Shown: positions 1 through 5,662, counted from the first letter of the stretch. The stretch: DNA of 5,670 bases from PVC group bacterium (GCA_003565035.1 PXDP01000181.1:1-5670); one strand, 5' to 3'. Numbers and translations: made by a program. The notes: generated by a model from the sequence alone, not told the origin.

Positions 1-36
1 CTTTCCCCATAGGTTGATCCAAGACCCCCGCGGCTT

Positions 37-53
37 CCTCCTTGGGAGGTTTT
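37..53 (+). terminator. Weak terminator-like hairpin
   Basis: CCTCC (37-41) pairs with GGAGG (45-49) across a 3-nt loop and is followed directly by TTTT (50-53). The stem is only 5 bp. It could end a gene lying left of the window or be chance. Confidence 0.25.
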
Positions 54-58
54 CCAAC

Positions 59-103
59 GCGGGTCGTTGTCGCACCAGCGCGCAGCGTTCCGCCGCGACC
101 CGC
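59..103. repeat. Perfect 8-bp inverted repeat with 29-bp spacer
   Basis: GCGGGTCG at 59-66 is the exact reverse complement of CGACCCGC at 96-103. The spacer is GC-rich and contains CGCG-type self-complementary runs, so a structured RNA or a relic of a mobile repeat are both possible. No function can be assigned, and in GC-rich DNA a repeat of this size can arise by chance. Confidence 0.3.
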
Positions 104-166
104 ATCAGAAAACCTTCACCTCTCCTGCCGTTCGGCCTCGACGGTGTGCCACAGCGCGGCTTTCCG

Positions 167-246
167 GAAGCGGCCGTTCGCGCTTGCTGCAGCATCTCCG
201 ACCGGCGCTGAGAACGTGCCGACCGTTTGCTGTAGGTGCGCTGCCT
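167..246. repeat. Candidate degenerate intergenic repeat of a type common in roseobacter genomes
   Basis: The segment begins AAGCGGCCGTTCGCGC and ends TGCTGTAGGTGCGCTGC. In between it has the pattern TGCTGCAGC...TGAGAACGTGCCG. From memory, this order of words resembles short non-coding repeats scattered between genes in Rhodobacteraceae, which often start with GCGGnCnTTCGCGC and end near a TTTGCTGCAGnTGCGCT-like stretch. This is recognition by memory rather than alignment, and only one copy is in the window. Confidence 0.25.
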
Positions 247-832
247 TTTTTTCGTCAGCGTGGCGATCTCAATGTGGGGGGCAGTGAAGCCACTCCATCG
301 GGTCTGCTGCCTCGGTATCTACGTCACTTTCACTGGGCCCCGTTACAAACCCTGTCCCGGCACAGCCGAAGCGGAACTTGGCTGATAGATCTCCGAGTCT
401 GGATGGGTCGGTGTTGGCGGCTTCGAAACGATCTGAGCAAGAGCACTACACAATCTTCAGTTGAGACCTCATCACGCCTGATAACCACTACTGATTCGAT
501 GCGTTTTCTGCGAGTGAGAGCAACTTACAACTATAGGGTTAGCAAAATCGCGGAAACTTCACGTTTGGGGTGAGCCGCAACCCATCAGCTGCACAGCTAC
601 AGATAGATTGGGTATCACGGCGCCTCGGAAATGTCGAAAAGTAGTACAAAATGTGTCGATTCTCAGTAGCCGGGCACCATCGGAACTCATAGAATTCTTT
701 TGGCGACCAGGAGGCAAAATTGTGGCCGAAATGGGGCACTGCGGGTTTCAAGCCGGATTCGGAAGCGGGTCCTGCGTGGGGCGGATCGAGCCGTTATGGC
801 AAGATCCGGTGTCCGCTGGTGTCGGGTCTTAA

Positions 833-856
833 GCCGCCGTTTTTTCCAATGGCGGC
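833..856. repeat. Short hairpin (6-bp stem)
   Basis: GCCGCC (833-838) pairs perfectly with GGCGGC (851-856) around a 12-nt loop that includes a T6 run. The T run lies inside the loop and no T tract follows the stem on either strand, so this is not a standard rho-independent terminator. It sits about 170 bp before the first gene. Confidence 0.3.
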
Positions 857-868
857 GAGGTGGGGAGT

Positions 869-917
869 GTATAACACGCGCAGCGTTCATAACACGCGAT
901 ACTTAATGACATAACGG
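869..917. promoter_or_regulatory. Direct repeats of an ATAAC box, candidate operator
   Basis: The 10-mer ATAACACGCG occurs twice exactly, at 871-880 and 889-898, with starts 18 bp apart. A shorter ATAAC followed by GG lies at 911-915, 22 bp after the second. The boxes lie 110-155 bp upstream of the start codon at 1025, a plausible place for an activator or repressor. The 18- and 22-bp spacings are not exact helical turns. The regulator is unknown and no -35/-10 pair could be matched with confidence. Confidence 0.35.
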
Positions 918-962
918 GCTGCAGGGTCCAAATCGAGCAGATGGCAACGCTCTGAATCGCTC

Positions 963-978
963 GGGAACGCAATTTCCC
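963..978. promoter_or_regulatory. GGGAA-N6-TTCCC palindrome upstream of the substrate gene
   Basis: GGGAA (963-967) and TTCCC (974-978) form a perfect 5-6-5 dyad, 46 bp before the ATG at 1025. This shape suits a dimeric repressor operator near the transcription start, or a small hairpin in the 5' untranslated region. The binding protein is unknown and chance occurrence is not excluded. Confidence 0.3.
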
Positions 979-1013
979 AAGCCATGCGGGGTTATGGGTA
1001 AATCACTGCAACT

Positions 1014-1019
1014 GGAGAA
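1014..1019 (+). promoter_or_regulatory. Ribosome binding site of the acidic substrate gene
   Basis: GGAGAA ends 5 nt before the ATG at 1025. It is the best Shine-Dalgarno match ahead of any of the three genes, which fits strong translation of a secreted substrate and supports this start. Confidence 0.7.
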
Positions 1020-1024
1020 CTGAG

Positions 1025-1876
1025 ATGAGCACCAAGACATTCACATTCGAGGGTGACGGCTACAAATTCGAAGTCGTACTGACACTTGATGGTGATGGCA
1101 ATGTTACCGCAACGGTCACGGCCGTCGAGGGATCAGCCGACTTCAACGCATTCTTCTGGAGCGATGGGGACGACACCGCTGATTTCGGCGGGTTCACGAA
1201 GAAGGACAGCTCGCTGAACATGAACGGCGAGGGTTCGCAGTATGAAGGTGAGGACGTGCTGTGGGACGGTGCCGAGAAGATCACCAACCCGGGCCTTGGC
1301 AAAGACGGAGAGGAAAAGAGTTCGTTCATCAAGGAGGGTGAGTCCGAGACCTTCGATCTCACGAAAATGTCGAAGGAGGATTTCGACAACCTTGAATACT
1401 TCGGCATCCGCGCGACCAGCGTAAACGGGGACGACTCGCTCAAGCTTGTGGGCACGCCGGAGGATGAAACACCGGTGGTGCCAGACGACGACTGGTTCCC
1501 AGACTTCAAGGATGAGTACGATCGCGACATATCGAATGTTGTTGTCTATTTCAACATCGGTGAAGGCGACGACTGCGAGGTCTATACTGTAAAGATCGAT
1601 AACTGGGATGAAGTATCCGAAAGCAACGATCTCGATGACAGCTGGGAGGCCATCCTCGCCTATATCATCGCGAATGATGAGATCATCACCGAGGACACCC
1701 CGGTGTTGGGCGCGGCGATCAAGGGCGGACAGGAAGAGTATTTCTTCGGTGTCGGCGAGTTCGATACCAGCGGTGATACCGATCCCGATGACCTGCCGTG
1801 CGATCTTGAGGAAACCATCACGGACAGTGACATCGATAACACCTTTGATGCAGACCACGTCTTCGCTGCGGCGTGA
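1025..1876 (+). CDS. Highly acidic non-RTX protein, putative type I secretion substrate
   Basis: This 283-residue protein is not one I can name. By my count it has 74 Asp/Glu against 16 Lys/Arg. It has no N-terminal signal peptide (start MSTKTFTFEG), no membrane segment and no GGxGxDxUx RTX repeats. Residues ~5-143 look like a beta-rich domain. The stretch from NPGLGKD (88-94) to FGIRATSV (126-133) and SLKLVG (138-143) resembles a poorly characterised domain I recall from secreted roseobacter proteins. An Asp/Pro-rich linker (~144-168) leads to a second unit (~169-245) containing AILAYII. The tail is Asp-rich and ends DNTFDADHVFAAA, acidic then hydrophobic, as in C-terminal type I export signals of the PrtD class. 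Single cysteines lie at 184 and 259. Acidic loops such as DGDGN (22-26) and DTDPDD (251-256) could bind calcium. Position directly before the ABC/HlyD genes is the main reason to call it their substrate; its activity is unknown. Confidence 0.85.
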   Translation: MSTKTFTFEGDGYKFEVVLTLDGDGNVTATVTAVEGSADFNAFFWSDGDDTADFGGFTKKDSSLNMNGEGSQYEGEDVLWDGAEKITNPGLGKDGEEKSSFIKEGESETFDLTKMSKEDFDNLEYFGIRATSVNGDDSLKLVGTPEDETPVVPDDDWFPDFKDEYDRDISNVVVYFNIGEGDDCEVYTVKIDNWDEVSESNDLDDSWEAILAYIIANDEIITEDTPVLGAAIKGGQEEYFFGVGEFDTSGDTDPDDLPCDLEETITDSDIDNTFDADHVFAAA

Positions 1877-1887
1877 CGAGATATAAC

Positions 1888-1902
1888 AAAGCGCCTCGCT
1901 TT
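1888..1902 (+). repeat. Small hairpin after the substrate gene
   Basis: AAAGCG (1888-1893) pairs with CGCTTT (1897-1902) around a CCT loop, 11 nt after the TGA. It is followed by the stronger hairpin at 1921-1943. It may help stabilise the 3' end of the substrate message, but is marginal alone. Confidence 0.3.
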
Positions 1903-1920
1903 CAAGCGCAGGCTTAGTGG

Positions 1921-1948
1921 CGGGCCGCACCAGATGCGGCCCGTTCTT
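1921..1948 (+). terminator. Intra-operon terminator/attenuator between substrate and exporter genes
   Basis: CGGGCCGCA (1921-1929) pairs perfectly over 9 bp with TGCGGCCCG (1935-1943) around a 5-nt loop, followed by TTCTT (1944-1948). The stem is very GC-rich but the T tract is short, so partial rather than complete termination is likely. It could also protect the upstream message from 3' exonucleases. In either role substrate mRNA would exceed exporter mRNA. A comparable break between toxin and exporter genes is known in the E. coli hly operon. Confidence 0.65.
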
Positions 1949-1970
1949 GCCCATCGATTTCCGGGTTCCC

Positions 1971-3692
1971 ATGTCCAACCATCCAGACGAGTTGAAGGCG
2001 GCGCGTGCGGAAAACCGCGGGCTATTGCTTCGCGTGGGGCTGTTCAGCGTTTTCGTCAACCTGCTGATGCTGACCGGCCCGCTTTTCATGCTGCAGATCT
2101 ATGACCGGGTGCTGTCCAGCCGATCGGAGCCCACGCTGGTGGCGCTTTTCGTGTTGGTGGCGTTTCTCTATCTGATGATGGCGCTGCTGGACCATTCCCG
2201 CGGGCTGATGGTGGCGCGTGCGGCGGCTCGGTTTCAGGACCGGCTGGACCAGCGCGTGCTGTCGGCCGCGATGCAGCGGCTGGCGGTGCGCTCGGGCGAT
2301 CCGCTGGCCCTGAGCGCGCAGCGCGATCTGGACGGAATACATCGCTTTGTCAGCTCGCGCGTGTTCCTGGCGCTGTTCGACATGCCCTGGGCGCCGATCT
2401 TTCTTGGCGCGATTTTCATCTTCCATCCGCTGCTGGGCGTGGTGGCGCTGGCGGGCGGCGCGATCCTGGTGGTAATCGCTCTTGCCAACCAGCGGCTGAC
2501 CAAGGAACGCCAGCAAAAGGCGAGGCAGCTGTCCGAGGAAGCCACACGCCTGGAAGGCCAGATCAAGAACGAGGCCGAGACGATCCAGAGCCTGGGCATG
2601 ATGGGCACCATAATGGGACGCTGGCGAAAGATCCGGCGCGCCGCACTCGAGGCTGACGTCGGCGCCAAGGACCGCGCCGACGGTTTCTCAACCAGTTCGC
2701 GCACTTTCCGCCTGTTCCTGCAATCCGCAATTCTGGCTGCGGGCGCCTTTCTGGTGCTGCGCAATGCGCTGACACCGGGGGCGATGATCGCAGCCTCGAT
2801 CCTGCTGGGACGGGCCTTGGCCCCGGTCGATGCCACGATCGGCCAGTGGGCAAGCGTGCAGCGCGCGCAGGAGGGTTGGCGCCGGCTGGCCCAGCTGCTG
2901 GGCGAGGTGCCGCCGGCGCCCGAACGCACCCCCTTGCCCCGCCCGGATGGACGGTTGGATGTGCAGAGCATCACCGTCAGCCCCCCGGGCGAGACCCGCT
3001 ATGTGTTGCGCATGGTTGCGTTCAATCTGGAACCCGGTCAGGCGCTGGGGGTGATCGGCCCCAGCGGGTCCGGAAAGTCAACGCTCGCGCGCGCGCTGGT
3101 AGGTAGTTGGCGCCTCGCGGGCGGGCGGATCAGGTTGGGCGGCGCCCCGCTGGATCAATACGACCCGGATGAGCTGGGCCGGTTGATTGGCTACCTGCCG
3201 CAAGGTGTGACCCTGTTTGAGGGCACGATTGCCGAAAACATTTCCCGCTTCGATCCCGACCCTGACCCGAACGATATCATCAACGCCGCGCGCGACGCTG
3301 GAGTGCACGATCTGATCCTCAGCCTGCCTGACGGTTATGATACGCGTATCGACGCTCGCGGGGGGCGGCTTTCGGGGGGGCAGGCGCAACGCGTGGGGCT
3401 GGCGCGCGCGCTCTATGGTGCTCCTGCGCTGATCGTTCTGGACGAACCCGACGCCCACTTGGACCGCGAAGGCGTGGCCGCACTGGACAGCACGATCCAG
3501 AATTGCCGTGAGCGCGGCACAACGCTCGTGGTCATCGCGCACCGGCCCGCAGCCCTGCAATCGTGCGATATGCTGCTGGTCCTTGAGAAAGGTACCCGCG
3601 TGGCGTTTGGCCCGCATGCCGAGGTAATGGGCAACATGGGCAAGAAGCAACGCCCGAATTTCCAGGGCCGCATCATGGGGACCACGCCATGA
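1971..3692 (+). CDS. PrtD-family type I secretion ABC transporter (permease/ATPase)
   Basis: This 573-residue inner-membrane ABC exporter half-transporter would act as a dimer, recognise the substrate C-terminus and drive export with ATP. The membrane domain fills residues ~20-275. It has helices near 21-43, 55-73, 133-151, 153-173 and a pair after ~245, and carries the family stretch FDMPWAPIF followed by FHPLLG (136-156). The nucleotide-binding domain shows Walker A GPSGSGKST (363-371), Q-loop Gln411, signature LSGGQ (467-471), Walker B ALIVLDEP (486-493), D-loop AHLD (495-498) and H-loop His524, so it should be active. No N-terminal C39 peptidase-like domain is present, which places it with PrtD rather than HlyB or bacteriocin exporters; length fits PrtD (~575). 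I chose ATG 1971 over GTG 1917 because the latter would put the 1921-1943 hairpin inside the gene and add an unusual 18-residue leader. The ribosome site before 1971 is weak. The stop overlaps the next gene by 4 bp (ATGA). Confidence 0.95.
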   Translation: MSNHPDELKAARAENRGLLLRVGLFSVFVNLLMLTGPLFMLQIYDRVLSSRSEPTLVALFVLVAFLYLMMALLDHSRGLMVARAAARFQDRLDQRVLSAAMQRLAVRSGDPLALSAQRDLDGIHRFVSSRVFLALFDMPWAPIFLGAIFIFHPLLGVVALAGGAILVVIALANQRLTKERQQKARQLSEEATRLEGQIKNEAETIQSLGMMGTIMGRWRKIRRAALEADVGAKDRADGFSTSSRTFRLFLQSAILAAGAFLVLRNALTPGAMIAASILLGRALAPVDATIGQWASVQRAQEGWRRLAQLLGEVPPAPERTPLPRPDGRLDVQSITVSPPGETRYVLRMVAFNLEPGQALGVIGPSGSGKSTLARALVGSWRLAGGRIRLGGAPLDQYDPDELGRLIGYLPQGVTLFEGTIAENISRFDPDPDPNDIINAARDAGVHDLILSLPDGYDTRIDARGGRLSGGQAQRVGLARALYGAPALIVLDEPDAHLDREGVAALDSTIQNCRERGTTLVVIAHRPAALQSCDMLLVLEKGTRVAFGPHAEVMGNMGKKQRPNFQGRIMGTTP

Positions 3693-5119
3693 CCATTCCT
3701 GCCACAAGTCAGACTCAGGCTGAACTGCCCGCCACCGGAGCTCGTGCGGACCGGGGTTTGGTACCAGGCCGGTCCGATACCACGCCGGCGCGCGTCGACC
3801 GACGCCCCGCGCAGACCCTGCAGTCGCCTCTCGGGTTGTCGTTGTACAAACCGAACCTCCTCGGCTTTCTGGCAATCCTGGTACTGATTGGCGGCTTCGG
3901 CTCCTGGGCGATGCTGGCTAACATTTCCGGTGCCGTCATCGCGTCGGGCGAGTTGGAGGTCGAACAACGCCGGCAGATCGTCCAGCATGTGGATGGCGGC
4001 ATCGTCCAGGCGATCCACGTCGCGGACGGCGATCATGTCGCCGCCGGGCAGCCTCTGATCGAGCTTGACGGTACACGCCTGCGCGCCGAGTTTGCCATTG
4101 TCGAAGCGCAGTATTTCGAGACACTCGCTCGGATCGGGCGTCTGATGGCCGAGCGCGACGCCGCTGAAGCGATCAGCTTCCCGGAAGCATTGCACGAAGC
4201 AGCCAGACAACGGGCCGATGTCGTAGAACTGATGTCCGGACAGGAATCCCTGTTCGAGGCCCGCCTCACGACGCATGGACAGCGCATCGAGCAGCTGGAA
4301 CAGCGTCAGGTGCAGGTCCTCAGTCTGGTTGCCGGGATCGATGCCCAGATCAGTGCAGTGGAAACACAGTTGCAGGTTGCCCGCGAGGAACTGGCCGCGC
4401 AGTCGTCGTTAACCGAGCGCGGGCTGGCAACCACGGCGCGGCTGAACGCCCTGCAGCGCGAAGTTGCGGATCAGACAGGTGCACTTGGTGACCTGGTCTC
4501 CCGTAAGGCAGAGGCTATGGAACGTATCATCAGCATTTCGCTTGAAATCATTGCGCTGAATTCGTCACGGCACGAAGAAGCGATCACCCTGCTCAGGGAG
4601 TTGCTGGTGGCACAACGCGAACTTTTCGAGCAGCTTCAGGTGCTTGGTGATCGCCTTGGACGGCTGGAGATACGCGCGCCGGTTTCAGGCGTCGTCCATG
4701 GGCTTGAGATCAACACCGTTGGAGCTGTCTTGGGGGCTGCCGACAGAGTGATGGCCATTGTGCCACAAGACCAGCCGCTCGTGGTTACGGCGCAGATTGA
4801 GGCTACCGATATCGACCGAGTCTACCCCGGTCAGCCCGTCATATTGCAATTTCCAGCATTCAGCTCGCGCTCCATGCAGGAAATCGGTGGCCAGATCATC
4901 CATGTTTCGGCTGATGCCTTCGTGGATGACCGAACCCGCGGCAGCTATTATCGGGCGCGAATCCGCTTGAACGAAAGTGATCTCGGGCACCTGGAAGGCC
5001 GCCAATTGGTGCCCGGGATGCCTGTAGTTGCCTTCGCGCAGACAGAGGCCCGTTCGCCTGCGGATTATCTGACGAGACCATTAGCAGATTACTTCCGCAG
5101 AGCTTTCCGAGAAGAATAG
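3689..5119 (+). CDS. HlyD/PrtE-family type I secretion membrane fusion protein (periplasmic adaptor)
   Basis: This 476-residue adaptor would link the ABC protein to an outer-membrane TolC channel. A cytoplasmic Pro/Arg-rich segment (1-55) precedes one membrane helix (~57-77). Next come the first half of the lipoyl-like domain (QHVDGGIVQAIHVADGDHV, ~99-116) and a long Gln/Glu/Leu-rich alpha-helical hairpin (~130-325). The second lipoyl half and beta-barrel follow (LEIRAPVSGVVHGL from 326, IVPQDQPLVV at 357-366, DRVYPGQPVILQFPAF to 391). The conserved family tail YLTRPLADYFRRAFREE closes the protein, so it is full length. The pre-membrane segment is longer than I expect for PrtE-type proteins (usually 10-30 residues). 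The ATG is in a 4-bp ATGA overlap with the exporter gene and has GGGG 8 nt upstream, indicating translational coupling. No outer-membrane protein gene follows, so a shared TolC elsewhere is presumed. Confidence 0.94.
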   Translation: MTIPATSQTQAELPATGARADRGLVPGRSDTTPARVDRRPAQTLQSPLGLSLYKPNLLGFLAILVLIGGFGSWAMLANISGAVIASGELEVEQRRQIVQHVDGGIVQAIHVADGDHVAAGQPLIELDGTRLRAEFAIVEAQYFETLARIGRLMAERDAAEAISFPEALHEAARQRADVVELMSGQESLFEARLTTHGQRIEQLEQRQVQVLSLVAGIDAQISAVETQLQVAREELAAQSSLTERGLATTARLNALQREVADQTGALGDLVSRKAEAMERIISISLEIIALNSSRHEEAITLLRELLVAQRELFEQLQVLGDRLGRLEIRAPVSGVVHGLEINTVGAVLGAADRVMAIVPQDQPLVVTAQIEATDIDRVYPGQPVILQFPAFSSRSMQEIGGQIIHVSADAFVDDRTRGSYYRARIRLNESDLGHLEGRQLVPGMPVVAFAQTEARSPADYLTRPLADYFRRAFREE

Positions 5120-5150
5120 CGCGAGTACGCCACAAAGTGGTGTTCTCGCG
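5120..5150 (+). terminator. Strong hairpin abutting the operon's last stop codon
   Basis: A 31-nt structure starts at the base after the TAG. CGCGAG (5120-5125) pairs with CTCGCG (5145-5150), then one T-T mismatch, then a further 7 pairs including one G-T wobble, closing an AAA loop at 5134-5136. No T tract follows, so it may be a 3' stabilising structure or part of a tandem terminator with the hairpin at 5220-5235. Confidence 0.55.
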
Positions 5151-5219
5151 GCATTGTCAATCCGTGGCCGACAACAGCGCGCACAAAGGTGACAGACAGC
5201 ACAGTTGAGGATCACCGAA

Positions 5220-5243
5220 GCTCCGAACTCGGAGCAATTTTCG
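5220..5243 (+). terminator. Rho-independent terminator of the secretion operon
   Basis: GCTCCG (5220-5225) pairs with CGGAGC (5230-5235) around a 4-nt loop and is followed by AATTTTCG. This has the usual stem-then-T-tract form and lies about 100 bp beyond the stop codon of the adaptor gene. It is the best candidate for the true end of the transcript. Confidence 0.6.
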
Positions 5244-5567
5244 TTAGCCGCACCAACGCCGCGCTTCTTGCGAACTTTGAGCTATGCTCGCTTGGACACC
5301 GAGGTATCCGGATAAATGAACGGCAGCATCTGACGAAAGTTGCGATCGCAATGCCGCACCTGCATCGGTCAGCTTCCCGCCCTTTGCGTCATGATCGTGC
5401 GAATGCTCTGGTCAACGTGTGGTCAACCCGTGAACGCACTTTTTGCCACATCGTGTGCCGGCTTAACCCGCCGAAATCCGACAAAGAACGGCGAAGAGCG
5501 TTGTGCTTACAAAGGCTTGTCGGCTAACTGCTTGGAATTAAGAGAATCATCAGATTCAACATGTTGT
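5244..5567. other. Gene-free stretch next to the tRNA remnant
   Basis: No convincing gene is seen here. An open frame reading 5189-5527 (+) starts at a GTG, runs through the terminator hairpin at 5220-5235, and gives a His/Arg-rich product without recognisable domains. No integrase is encoded on either strand. The stretch includes an 11-bp tandem repeat at 5409-5430, listed separately. Its position just inside a probable attachment site suits the non-coding arm of an integrated element. Confidence 0.5.
5409..5430 (+). repeat. 11-bp tandem direct repeat, candidate integrase arm-type sites
   Basis: TGGTCAACGTG (5409-5419) is followed without gap by TGGTCAACCCG (5420-5430); 9 of 11 positions agree. 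The pair lies about 140 bp inside the tRNA-derived core at 5568. Tyrosine recombinases of the lambda type bind short direct repeats (arm sites) at about this distance from the core, so this is a possible role. No integrase is in view to support it. Confidence 0.3.
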
Positions 5568-5614
5568 GGCTCATAACCTGAAGGTCGTAGGTTCAAATCC
5601 TACCCCCGCAACCA
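5568..5614 (+). pseudogene. 3' fragment of an initiator tRNA-fMet gene (CAT anticodon), probable attachment site
   Basis: From GGCTCATAACCTGA the sequence reads as tRNA positions from the end of the anticodon stem onward: anticodon CAT (5572-5574), variable loop AGGTC, T arm GTAGG/CCTAC enclosing TTCAAAT, acceptor strand CCCCGCA, then ACCA. The acceptor strand ending ...GCA, where the A faces an unpaired first base, is the initiator hallmark. Upstream of GG the match stops: the 5' anticodon strand keeps only two pairs, and no D arm or CGCGGGG acceptor strand is present in the preceding 40 bp. The fragment therefore cannot fold into a tRNA. A tRNA 3' end without its 5' half is what integration into a tRNA gene leaves at the far end of an element, with the element on the left (the secretion operon side) and chromosome on the right. 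The intact gene would lie left of the window. Confidence 0.85.
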
Positions 5615-5643
5615 AATCCTCCAAAAATATCAGAGACTTAAAA

Positions 5644-5662
5644 CCCGACGCAAACCCTCGGG
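5644..5662 (+). terminator. Possible weak terminator downstream of the tRNA fragment
   Basis: CCCGA (5644-5648) pairs with TCGGG (5658-5662) around a 9-nt loop and is followed by ATTTC. It would fit the original terminator of the tRNA-fMet gene if this flank is native chromosome, but stem and T tract are weak. Confidence 0.3.

Larger units (their letters stand above)
1..1024. other. Intergenic region without a convincing gene, upstream of the secretion operon
   Basis: I find no credible coding sequence in this kilobase. The longest open frame (67-573, +) translates to an Arg/Ser/His-rich sequence with no recognisable domain, overlaps other open frames of similar length, and has no convincing ribosome site. 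What the stretch does hold is listed separately: a small hairpin followed by TTTT near 37-53, a perfect 8-bp inverted repeat at 59-66/96-103, a candidate degenerate repeat near 167-246, a hairpin at 833-856, ATAAC boxes at 871-915 and a palindrome at 963-978. I could not place a convincing sigma-70 promoter, although transcription of the gene at 1025 must start somewhere here. A long gene-poor stretch beside an accessory operon fits an island with decayed sequence. Confidence 0.6.

Noticed and set aside
67..573. 168-aa open frame on the + strand
   Set aside because: The Arg/Ser-rich translation without domains, overlapping open frames in other phases, no clear ribosome site and no family resemblance point to a chance open frame in GC-rich DNA.
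539..914. Several 60-75-aa open frames on both strands (539-751 -, 608-832 +, 687-890 -, 720-914 +)
   Set aside because: They overlap one another on both strands and show no recognisable domain. The TTG-started one at 720 has a GGAGG upstream, but that alone is not enough to call a gene.
1025..1876. RTX (GGxGxDxUx) calcium-binding repeats in the putative substrate
   Set aside because: I searched for them because of the T1SS context. Acidic loops such as DGDGN and DTDPDD occur, but no nonapeptide tandem repeat, and the DGDGN loop lacks the acidic twelfth position of an EF-hand.
1917..1970. GTG start at 1917 for the exporter gene
   Set aside because: It would place the 9-bp terminator-like hairpin inside the coding region and add 18 residues not typical of PrtD proteins. 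ATG 1971 gives the usual family length.
1133..2089. 318-aa open frame on the - strand
   Set aside because: It lies antisense to the acidic substrate gene and the start of the exporter gene and runs through the intergenic hairpin. The high GC codon bias of the + strand genes explains its length.
3413..4276. 287-aa open frame on the - strand (and the 265-aa one at 3078-3875)
   Set aside because: Both are antisense to clearly recognised ABC transporter and HlyD coding sequence.
5189..5527. 112-aa open frame on the + strand downstream of the operon
   Set aside because: It starts at GTG, contains the terminator hairpin at 5220-5235, has a His/Arg-rich unfamiliar product and overlaps another open frame. 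It is more likely non-coding island end.
5538..5614. Functional tRNA-fMet gene
   Set aside because: The D arm, the 5' acceptor strand and most of the 5' anticodon strand are missing; only the 3' part from 5568 matches.
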